A stretch of DNA of 64,000 nucleotides from positions 3,247,072-3,311,071 of the forward strand of contig SADC01001227.1 in assembly GCA_004194705.1 (NCBI GenBank). The letters run 5' to 3'. The notes beneath the pieces were generated by a model. It searched no databases. It saw only the letters and a program-made list of their open reading frames with translations, and had not been told where the DNA came from. The position numbers were made by a program, and so were the translations under genes. Position 1 is the stretch's first letter, and every line of letters starts with the position of its first letter. The stretch is from Ditylenchus dipsaci. Lineage: Eukaryota > Nematoda > Chromadorea > Rhabditida > Anguinidae. Of the stretch, positions 46,274 to 56,681 are shown one piece after another.

Positions 46274-46653
46274 AATCGTTTTTAAATTTAATACACGGAA
46301 CTAGTTCTTTAATTAAATTTTGAAGAATTTTCGGATTTCGCACAAAACTTTTTCAGAAACTAAAAAGACATTTTTGGGCATTTTGATCCACTCTAAGTGG
46401 GCTTTTTCATGGTCGGATTCTTTTGACTCAATTTTTTAAGCATGAATTTTTATAATCTGGTTTGTTAAATCTATTAAAAATAAATCTGTTGGTTGGTTAA
46501 CTAAGATGTGTGTGTTTTCAGTTTGTTTTCTAGAAGATAGGTTTGTTTTAGTTTCACCTGCCTTATCGCTTTTCTTGGTCGGATGAACTCAGTTTTACGT
46601 TTGCTTTATTTTGCCAAAATTTGGTTTCGATTAACCGCCCGTGCTCTACCCAA

Positions 46654-46885
46654 TTACCGTATTCCATACAGTCTTTTTTCAATTTTCTAAGATTGAGAAA
46701 TATTTGGATTAATTTTGATGTTTTTAGTGCTCAACCAAAATCTAAAACATGGGGTTGGTAGAGCTCGTGAGTATAAATGCAAAAAATAGCTTTGCAAAAT
46801 ATTCACTTTGTCCCGAGAAACAGGCCCTAAAAGTCAAGGGCTCCATTTGTAGAGGAAGGGTGTCTAATAGATAAATACGGATAGC
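46654..46885. repeat. TACCGTATTCC-family MITE, degraded
   Basis: Left tip intact. Right tip reads AATAGATAAATACGGATA. Confidence 0.5.
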
Positions 46886-46934
46886 CTCACTAAATACAGC
46901 CCTTTTCATGTATCGAAACGCAACTTTCCCCCTG

Positions 46935-47372
46935 GTCATACTCCTTGGTCTTGGTCGATGTCGAGGTCGACTTTTTTGAACTTCTTTTGTGGCCAGAGAT
47001 GATTTTTTCTAGTATCATTTTTATGTTTTTTATACCAAACAACAGCTCAGGATCTAAGCTTTCTCGCGTATCAAAAATATTTTAAAAAATGTAACAAAAA
47101 TACATATGATGGTCTAAAAGTTGTAGGTTGGTCGATGTCACAGTCGAGGTACATCGACCTCGACATCGACTAACCTACAACTTTTGTATTATTACACGCA
47201 CTTTTGTCATTTAAATCAAAAGTTTTTTGGTGTAAAAGAAAGCTTAGCTCCTCAGCTATTGTTTGGTATGAAAAACATAAAAATGATACAAGAAAAAATC
47301 ATCTCTGGATACAAAAGAAGTTCAAAAAAGTCGACCTTCACATCGACCAAGACCAAGGAGTGTGACCATAGC
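46935..47372. repeat. Foldback MITE with CTTGGTCTTGGTCGATGTCG tips
   Basis: Arms of about 180 bp are inverted copies; a second palindrome of GTCGATGT words sits at the exact centre (47117-47185). A related GGTCGAGGTCCAGGTCCAGG tract is at 59900. Confidence 0.7.
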
Positions 47373-47547
47373 CTTTAACAACTTATGGAAAAAGGTGTAT
47401 TGGCCTAGGTGTATTACTTACAAGTGCATTGTTATAAATGTCTTCTGAAAAAATGGTGGTTTAATACTTCTTTGAAAAGTTGTTGGGGTAGCGACAGTAG
47501 CGTTGAATTTTCTTAGCCAACAGAATCGGTCTAATAAAATTCGAAAA

Positions 47548-47917
47548 TTAAAGGACCATGAAACTTGATAAGCACAGCAATTTGCAGAATTTGAATTCGC
47601 GCGGGACCACCCTAATTTTGTCCATAATATTTTTGAATTAATGTTTTTCTGTGCATTGAAAATTTGAATACAATCTATGAGTAAATTTTTAACACTGACT
47701 CGTGTAAGCTGTTATGGTGCAGTGTATGTAGGATAAGTCGTCCGATCTGGCATTGTCGAGCAACGTTGGGCTCAACTAGTACAGGGTTCTATTTTTTGAA
47801 AAAATTTTACATGCAAACAAAAAACAATTCGAAAACATTATTAACAAAATTTGGGTGGTCCCGCGCGAATTCAAAATTTCCAAATTGCTGTGCTTATCAA
47901 GTTTCATGGTCCTTTAG
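47548..47917. repeat. AAGGACCATGAAACTTG-tip MITE
   Basis: About 60-bp inverted arms, TA flanks. It ends 75 bp upstream of the Pro-rich gene's first exon. Confidence 0.75.
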
Positions 47918-47991
47918 TACATAAAAACCGGTAGCTATGGGAGATAAAGCATTTTGAAGTTTTTGTATAAAAAAGGTTCGAACGTACCTAA

Positions 47992-50900
47992 ATGAGAGCA
48001 TGCTCAATAGCAACTATGCACAATTTTCAGCAGCAATACTCTCAAGCAGCAGATTCCGGGTTGCATTATGAAACGGGTAAAAACCACTTGAGGGGAATTC
48101 GTCGTATTCCATATCCCAGGTATTCAAGCTACATCCTGGTTACACTAAACTCAAATAACTTCTAGGTATTTCGGTCGAGATGACAACTTCGACACATTAG
48201 TTGCCTCCTCCAATGAATTGGAAGGTAGGAGGAGTGAACACAAGACAGACACTCCCCAGCATGTTGCCAGTCCTTCTTCTCGTCAGTTGACTGGGGATGC
48301 AGGAGTGGACGACGACGATCAGCAAGAGGAGCCAAGAAATAGGCTGGCCCCTGTGGCCGTCAAACCTCCAGTGTCGGGTCCAGCAGCCACTCAGAGGAGT
48401 GCGGCGGTGCTGGCTGTAGACAAACCACTGGAGTTTCATGCTCAGGTTGGGTGAACTATTTATCGTGGGATGAGCGATTGAAAGTTATTATTTTCCAGCT
48501 AGAAATTATTCAGGAATTGACCTATCTTTTTGGAGCTTACTTAAAAAAACTAGAAATAAGTTTACAAAAGCCTGTTCCTTGCTGTTTCTCTAACTTGTGA
48601 AAATAAAAAGACCAACAGCTACCTTTTGACATGTCTACCATTGAAAAATGAATTATTGGACCTCGATAGAAAATTTTTACTATTCCACCCATCGTGGTCG
48701 AATAACAAAAGTCCTCACGAACCTTTGGATGTAGCGCATACCGTATTTACTCTAATATCGGTTTTATTGAAATTTCATTCAGTCATTTATTCTTTATGCT
48801 TTACTGTTCATTTTTTTAGATACTTTTCAGGGGAAAAAATATAAGTTAAATATGTTTCACGCCTGATCACTTTTTAACCACCCCGACACCCTTTAAAGTG
48901 AAATTAAGAGTGGAGCTAATCTATTGTAATTCTTTTCATGCTCATGCTTTTTAGACCAACCGAGGAGCGAAGCGACTTGGTGTTGAAGACGTGGTTGAAC
49001 CTCAAATCCCCGGATCAGTTCAGAAATGGAGAGGAGAAGATTAGAGAGGATACAGGTTTGGTACTCTTCTAAATATTTTCTTTTCATTACAGTCAAACCT
49101 CGATATAGTACCCCCCCCCTTTTTAGAAATTAAGAGGGCCAGTGTATCGAAGTTTTAGTTTTTAAATGGTAAAACTATATACAGTCGAACCTCTCTATAA
49201 CATAACTCTACATAAGATAAAACTCTATATAGCATAACTCAGATATTAGTTTGCTTGGTCTGATCAAAGTGAACCTTTACATAACATAACTTTTACCTCT
49301 ATATAACATAAAACTCCCTATAGCATAAATTTTTTCTGGCTCTAGCCGAATAAACGCCCCTCTATATAACATAAATCCATTAAATTTCTTAAAAATCAGT
49401 TAATTTCTCTAAAAATCAGGTTTATTCAGTCTATATAAGAAATTTCTTTACATTAAGGTGGTGAAGAATCAAAAATTACCATTTTCTTTCGAATCTATTG
49501 TTTTCGATGGTTGATTTTATTTTCGGGATGGCTTCTTTATATAACATAACCTCTATATAACATAAGGTTTTGGCGGTCCCTTGAATTATGTTATATAGAG
49601 GTTCGACTGTAGTTATTAAAAACAATCGGCAAAATCAGAATCCTCACGATGTTTGCTACCACGCCGTAAAAACATAACTAGCACAAGTCTATGAAAATTG
49701 AGTTTTAAAAATCTGACCTTGTCTGACTGTAGGCAGGAACGAACTTGAGGTGGGGGCTATTATATATCGAGGTTTGACTGTATTCTATTTTCAGTCTCGT
49801 TGGCGCAAGATTGGTCCATTGGTGGGGGGAGGAGGCGAGGGAGTGCCTACCAGAGAATGAGGTTAGTGCAGCAGCGCAGATTGGCATCAATAGGCATGTT
49901 GCAAGCAAGCACTGTGGCTGCTTCTACCAGCACCAAACAGACCCCCTCAACTACTGCTCTACCTCCAGCTCCTACTCCTTCACTAGTCCAACCTTCTCTG
50001 GTCGAGGAGCCCAGGGAGACAAAAACAAGGCATAAGGCATTTGGAGAAACAAGTAATTTTTGGAGGCTTTAAAATAAAACCAATTGATATTTTTAATCAG
50101 TATCACAAATTCTCATCGGTTTGATTCCGCATGGCAGCATTTTGTTTATTTTCTCAACTAGCACGACTTCTACAGATTCCGTTGTTCAATTTATGTCTTA
50201 CACTCAAAAATCTTCCGACCTAAATTTTTTCCCACTTTTAGAGGGCGGAAAAATACCGTATTTACTACATCAGAAATACAGTATATACCAAATTTGTTGC
50301 CATAACTTGCTTCTTAAGTGAATATTAAGCACATATTCAAGCCCGTGTTTAGTTTTACTCCTATCAAAGTGAAATTCCAAAACTTCGATACTGCCCGAGC
50401 CAATTTCGGGCTGAAACCATGGTGGGCAAAACCGATAAAATGAGCAAAGACCGATAAAAAGATTTAGGTTTCAGCATCAAACCCGTTCCAATTTATATCC
50501 GAAATTCCGATCTCGATTGAGCTTAGAGATCAATTATTCAAAAATTACAGATTTTTTGACTTTTTCTTTCAAAAAATTTCATTTTTTGAACTAAACTGAA
50601 ATGATTTCAATAAAGAAATTCTCATTCGTAATTTTTCATAAAATTATTGCTGAATAATCTTATTAGAGTAATTCAGTGTTTATAACAGGGTATCGATATG
50701 TAATTTTTTAAAGGATCCGAATTAGTTTTTATTTTTGAGGTTTTACGTCAAAATATTTTTTTGGTGCTTAAAATCAATAAGCACTGGATAAAATGGCATT
50801 TTTGACTAAAAATGAACATATTGTACTTTTCTGGCCAAATGTACTTTTTTCTAAATTTTGAGTTCGTAACCCTGGTCTATAATGATTAATAGTCAGTCAA

Positions 50901-53900
50901 TATAGCAAGAAAATCTGAAATTTTTCGGTTCTCATATTGTTTCTAAAATCACGAAAATTTGTTCTGGATCTCTATGTTTTTTAATTCCATTCACCACCCC
51001 CCCCTTTTTCGGCCGAAAATCCTGCCCGGAGGCCAGTTTCTCTACTAATTGGGAGTCAAAATAATTTTTTATTTAAAGGGCCTGACCTCTTCCTACTCGG
51101 TGGTCCCCCGCCAATTCAAAAATTTTCCCTTGATCATTGGACTTCTGTACGGATTTTTCCGCTAGGTTTCTAACAAAACTAAGCCTAAAATTTGATTTCA
51201 GGCCTAGTTTTGTTAGAAACGTGGCGGAAAAATCCGTACAGAAGTCCAATGATCAAGGGAAAATTTTTGAATTGGCGGGGACCACCGAGTAGGAAGAGGT
51301 CAGGCCCTTCAATGTCAAAACATTTAGACCACTCGATCGGCGCAGGAAGAGATTTTGATGGAGCATTTGTGAGGCGTCAACCCCAAATACAAGAGCAAGG
51401 ACCGGCGGGAATGCAACAACAAATACTCAAAGCTAGGGCCTATAGCAACAGAATACTCAAACAGCAACGACTTCTGCGTCAAAGACCCAGAATCAATGGG
51501 CCAGTGTTGGCACCTAATCCGGTGGAAGAGGTAGAGGAGCAGGCCCAGCAACCAGTCAACAGGAATCGGCTCCAGTTAGCTGCTCCAACCTCAGCTGTTG
51601 ACAATGGACCGACTATATATGAAAGTTAGTTTTATTTTTACATAAAAAATATGTATACAAAAAAATCGCTGCTTTGTGTGACTTGCACTCATTTTCAGTT
51701 AGCTTTTTGTGGCTTTCAACTTCTAAAACGCAAATGTACTCACTTGGCTATAACCTCCTAATTTCAGGCCATATATCAGCTGAGGAAGTTGAGCCCCGTC
51801 AAGATGACTACCACCACCGAAAGGGAATGACTGTAGAGAAGAGGTTTAAACTGGTGCCCAACAAAGTCAGCTATAGGCCACGCTTGAAGATCAGGAGGCC
51901 AGGTAACTAATCAAGACAATGTTTTTTCTATGCTTCTTTGCTTCAAAAATGCCAAAATTTGATTTCAAAAACAAGCATATCCACGCCGATCAATGCAAAT
52001 AGCACTGATTCAAATTAGCGGAGACAATATTTTCGTTGCATGACAAAAGTATTTTAAAATTTTAAAAATCAAATTTCCGCACCTTCATCAAGGGCTCAGC
52101 TTATGAGCCCTGCAGCCGATTCACGTCTTTTTCAGCTGATAAAAAATAATAAATCAGCTAAAAAAAGGTCTTCCCTTTTTACATGCGCGAAATAAAATGA
52201 CTACCGTATTTTCTCTAAATCCTCCCTCTCTAATAACTTAAGTCCCCCTCTCTAATAACTCCCTCCCTCCGAGGGGGGTTGAACAATAACTCCCTCTCTC
52301 TAATAACCCCCCCCTAAAAGGGTTATTTTGCTACACCTTTTTTAGGTTTATCAAAAATCAATTTTCAGTTTTTGGGTTAGCATTTTACTCAATCTAACAA
52401 TATTTCAAACAACCTGTTCAAGAAACAAAAAGGATTCATCATAATTGAGATCTTCTTTCTTCTGCAGTTACTTCATCCAGCTCGCCTTCTTCGAGAATGC
52501 CGGCTTCTTCAAAGTCGATTCGTCCATCTCTTGCCACAGTCTGCGCCCTGATTTCGTGTAGAATGTCCAGTCCTTTTGTGCCAATGAATCCATTTTGCTT
52601 GAAGCACGTGATTTGGTGGCACTTATTGGGTTGGGGGGGGGGCGGTTCACTTATTTAAAAACAGTGTTATAACGACTCCTAAGTAATTTTTATATGCTTA
52701 AAACGATAAAAAAAGTTATTTTCTGACTTTTTTCCACACAAAAATGGATTTTGAGAAAAAAAACTTTTTTGACTAAAATTCGACTTTTTGCCTGGGTCCC
52801 CAAGGCAATCCAACCTGAAAGGGTACCTGGATACCACAAAAAGATGGAATTCGAACATAGTTTTGTTGACTGGGGCCTACCGCATAAAGAAACTCTGGTA
52901 TGCATACATTTTTATGCATCCAGAGTCACTTTCGAGTGATTTGTGTCTAAGGTATGTGGGTGTGCGCATCTCAACTCCAAGCCCCCAAGCCCCTGCGCAC
53001 CCGAAGGGGGCGCAGGGGGCTTGAGAGTTAGAGATGCGCGCACTCACTTACCTTAGACATGATTCCGAGCTTGGCTCTTAATGAAAAATGCATAAAGAGA
53101 CTCTTTTTGCCCAGTTCCAGTGACCAAAACGGGGTAGAATACCTTAATACAAGGTAATTTGCCTTGGTCCCTAAGGCAAAAAGTCAAACTTTTTTTCTTT
53201 AAAAATACCATTTTTTGTGTGGAAAAATAAAAGAAAATAACTTTTTTATCGTTTTAAGCGTATAAAAATTACTTAGGAGCCGTTTAAACACTATTTTTAA
53301 ATAAGTGAAAAACCGACCACCACCCCCCCCCAACCCAATAAGTTCCGATTTCGTCATCTGTTCCATCTGTTACTGTAAAAAAATGAGCGCACATGCTAAA
53401 AAAAAACCATGAGATATCAATAAACCAACAAAAGACGCAAACTTTTGAACGATTTTATGATAAGATCCTTTGAGAGGTCTTTCCATGCTCGGTCCGCCCA
53501 ATCCAAGACGATCTCCAGAGCCGGTGCTTTTTGATTGCCTCCTTTTGTGAATTTTTTATGAGAACCATTGCTCATCCAAACTGTGTAATAGTGGCGGATC
53601 TTCTCCTTTAAAGGCTTGTTCCAACTGACATCTGGAGCCTAGAAAGAGAGAATGCGATGCTGGGCCAATCCATAAAATAAAATACCTGTATGAATTTTGT
53701 ACACCCTCCCGGAATAAAAGCAGCCTCAATGTTGAGTTCATTTAGCACATTCATCGTCTTGACGCTCTTGTGCGCAGAGAAGGCATCCCATACCAGTAAT
53801 GTTTTAGAAGAGAAGATTCCGCTGCTTTTGACCACTTGCTTCAGATAATCGGCAGTGGTATCGTCATTCATCCACACAGAGCCGTTCCAATTTATTCTGA

Positions 53901-56234
53901 GCTTCCCTTTGAATTGCTCGACGATCTTTGACACTGGACGCTTTCGATGGACAAGGACATATGGCGGAAGCTTCTTTCCATCGAATCTTGCAGTGAGGCA
54001 AACGGTAACTCTAATTTTTTCGTGTTCAGTTGTCAGGACGATCACCTGATTAAAGTTTTAATAAGATCTTGCTTTTAATAAGATAAAACCCTCACGTCTT
54101 TGGCTTCTTTGGTCTCGATGCAAGTGTTATCGGGCAGTCGAACCATACAGTTGTCTCATCCATAGCAAGGATCGAACCAAACTTGACAGCTTTCTTTCTT
54201 TCTTCGACGTGGACGATGAACTTGGCCACAGGGGGGAGGCGGTATATTACAGTAGCGCCCACCTTTCATTAAGTCCGTGGGTCCAGTCTCAAAAGTCGCA
54301 AGGCTTCATTATTTACTGGTCGTTTTCACAAATCTTGCAGTTTTGCTATTTTTTCTTTCGTCTCCTAAACTCACCCTTTCCAGGTGAACAATTCACCGCG
54401 GCTGCTCGAGGTGAAGCCAATGCCAAGTCTTCACCCATCACCCTTCCTCACCTCACACCCTTCCAGCCTAAAGACCAATCTCCTTTACCAATCAACAGTG
54501 CTAAAATCCACAACTACCCAAACAGAAGGTTACAGCCAGAAGGGCCTACTCCCGAAGGTCATCTGCACCACAGGCAACACATTGGGACCAACAGAGAAGT
54601 GTTGCCACTGCCACCTACTGACTCTTTCGAACAACCACAAGCACCCAGTTCTTCTTCCACCAACAAAAAGTTACGCCTTCCGATAGCCAGCAAGTGGAAT
54701 AGTCAGGAGGAAGAAGACCTAATCCAATCATCCCTGCCCAATCCAGGGGTGCTGATCAACAGCGGAAGCAGCATTCAGCAGCCCGTTCCACCAGTTTCAT
54801 CACCACCACCTCCACCGTCTCCTCCCACTACTCCACCTCAAGAATGGGGTTCCGTAGGAGAGCAGCCACCACAACCAAGTCCAGTGGAAACAGCACCACC
54901 ACCCCAAGCTCCTTCTCCACCCTCAGGAGACAGTGGACTAGCCTTTGGAGGAGACATTGGCACTCCACCTCCCGGTTTTAACGAAGCCTTTGGACTGAAT
55001 GGAGATGAGACTAGTCTAAAGGGATCAAGTGAAGCCACTTCAGCAACCACTGCCCTCCACCACCCACCACCGAAGCGCCTACAACAACCTCTGCTCCACC
55101 TCCTACAACTCCTCCACCACCTCCACCAACTCCGCCACCTACTCCCCAACAACCAATCGTGATCCCAGAAAATAGTGGTCTTAGGCCAGTGGCTCCTCCT
55201 CGAGAATTCCAAGGTGGGTTCGGAAGCAGTGGAGGAGGAAGCGGATTTGGTGGCGGCGGTGGCTCCAGTCCCAGATTGCCTATCCAACCCCACCTGTTCA
55301 AGTAGAACCACCTCCACCACCGCCTCCTCCACCTAGGAGAGAGCCAGAACCTCCATCTGCTCCAGACGCTCCAGCAGAAAATGTGTTTACTGGAGAGTCA
55401 GCTTTGATGCCTAACCGTATCGGACCTACTGGAGATGGTTATGGCCCTCCAGTGTTTCCAGTCCCTGGTGCTGTGCCTCCAGTGGTACCCGCAGTCAATT
55501 TCGGTGGAGCAGCTGCCGGCATTCCACCTTATCAGATGGGAGGTGGACCTAGTTCAGCGGAGGAGGTCAAGAACGAGGCCACAACAGTGAGTATATTTTA
55601 AAATATAAATGGAAACTTTTAATCTTAGGTAAAACCATCTGCTTTGTTAAGCATCCTGAACAAGGCAGATGAAGGGTTCAACCAGGTGATCAACCATTTC
55701 GAACAAGGAACACCGCTTGAGTCAACAGCTATTGATGTGTTAGAGGTGGCATTGGGTAGTCAGAAACTAGATAGTCAGGCTAAATTGCTGTCCCATGTGG
55801 ATAGGACAATCGGTCTGGATAATATTCAAAGATTACAGAGGTGGGCGAACACAGGAGGAGCTCTAGATATGCTGAAAGAGCAGGTAATAATTACAGTCAA
55901 TCCTCTATATAGCAACCCTCTACATTGCATCCACCTCTATGTTGCACCCGCTTTTTTGTTTTGGTGTGCGGAAAATAAATTACCTACTATCAACCCTCTA
56001 TATTGCATCCATCTCTATATTGCTGCCGGGCAGGGCCGGTCCCTAGCGGGATGCAATATAGAGGTTTGACTGTATCCTTCTTTCATTCAGTGATAAAAGT
56101 ATAAGTTTTGACAAAGCAACATATAAAAAATTTAGTTTGTGAAACTAGCCAAAAACTACAAGCCACCTCCGGACACAAAGGCGATCACAATACCGCCTCA
56201 GCTGGAGTATCTGTTTCAGAGCGGAAGTGGCTGA
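47992..56234 (+). CDS. Long Pro/Gln-rich protein of unknown function with conserved helical C-terminus
   Basis: Exons: 47992-48119, 48166-48445, 48955-49055, 49795-50052, 51328-51624, 51768-51902, 54384-55586, 55629-55883, 56136-56234. The first exon could instead start at the AG at 48030. Order: a short N-terminus, an acidic DDDDQQEE region, Arg/Gln-rich blocks in exons 4 and 5 (AYQRMRLVQQRRL; AYSNRILKQQRLL), a 400-residue Pro-rich exon with Gly runs, then a well-ordered end (SALLSILNKADEGFNQVINH, DSQAKLLSHVDRTIGLDNIQ, FVKLAKNYKPPPD). I do not recognise the family. Two CCCC runs have lost a C (near 55053 and 55272). The exon 3 frame is uncertain by one base. Introns carry MITEs and an antisense pogo transposase. 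Confidence 0.75.
49088..49782. repeat. Pogo-tip MITE nested inside a pogo-tip MITE
   Basis: Outer tips ACAGTCAAACCTCGATATAG (49089) and complement (to 49782). Inner element 49180-49611 with tips ACAGTCGAACCTCTCTATAA and the private word CTCTATATAACATAA. The right end of the outer copy is 13 bp before exon 4. Confidence 0.8.
50678..50882. repeat. hAT-like MITE, tips CAGGGTATCGATATG
   Basis: Ends at 50686 and 50874. Flanking octamers GTTTATAA and GTCTATAA match at seven of eight bases. Confidence 0.65.
51076..51311. repeat. AAGGGCCTGACCTC-tip MITE immediately before exon 5
   Basis: Two 105-bp inverted arms almost identical over their length. It ends 17 bp before the exon 5 acceptor. Confidence 0.8.
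52202..52325. repeat. Solo left arm of TACCGTATTT-family MITE with CTCTCTAATAACTCCC array
   Basis: The tip is followed by five copies of CTCTCTAATAACYYCC. No right tip follows. Confidence 0.6.
52439..54250 (-). pseudogene. Pogo/Tigger-type DDE transposase, antisense in an intron, split by a MITE
   Basis: Minus-strand segments: about 54248-54106 (KFIVHVEERKKAVKFGSILA, then MDETTVWFD, first Asp), 54054-53690 (HEKIRVTV..., LLVWDAFSAH, second Asp, AAFIPGGCTKFIQ), 53640-53400 (APDVSWNKPLKEKIR, third acidic site) and, beyond a 715-bp insertion, 52618-52439 (C-terminal tail HQITCFKQNG...). All three catalytic blocks are intact. The N-terminal DNA-binding half is absent and the first junction is one base out of phase. 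It lies inside intron 6 of the Pro-rich gene. Its superfamily matches the many CAGTCGAACCTC-tip MITEs, which such an enzyme could once have moved. A domesticated gene is possible but less likely. Confidence 0.82.
52624..53335. mobile_element. Element C with ACTTATTGGGTTGG tips and core A at its centre
   Basis: Arms of about 190 bp (52624-52815 and 53145-53335) are inverted. The middle (52850-53110) is core A, the same core found in element B whose arms are unrelated. It splits the pogo transposase tail. Confidence 0.8.
55892..56074. repeat. Pogo-tip MITE in the last intron of the Pro-rich gene
   Basis: Tips ACAGTCAATCCTCTATATAG and complement. The private word ACCCTCTAYATTGCATCCA appears three times. 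Confidence 0.75.
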
Positions 56235-56681
56235 TTAGAAAAGCACAGCTCTCGCCTTTCAAAGTTTTCTTCCTGCTCAATTTATTAATGCCATTAAATT
56301 ATTTGTTTACTCATTATCATAAGTCATTTATGTATGACACTGTGTAAAAAGGAACTTTTTGTGTTTCATTAATCGATCAACATTGTTGTACGCAATCGAG
56401 TGTCAAAAAGATTTAGCATGTTACTGAAAATTTCAGATTTATTGCGCATGGCTGAATAAAGCAATGTTACAAATCGAAAATGCTAGGATGCATTTTCCAC
56501 ATGACAGTCAGCCCGCTAGAGTCTCACCCCCACCCCAAAAGTTCGTCACAATCTTTATTGAAGATCGTACAAAAACACTTACACTCCAAAAATATACAGG
56601 AGGAAACTAGTATAGATGTCACATGGCCTAAGCGGTACAAAACTCACAAACAAGATTTTTAATTCAAGGGTTGCTAAGGAG

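Noticed and set aside
54838..55332. Minus-strand ORFs opposite the Pro-rich exon
   Set aside because: They are shadows of the Pro/Gly-rich coding strand; splice phase supports the plus strand.
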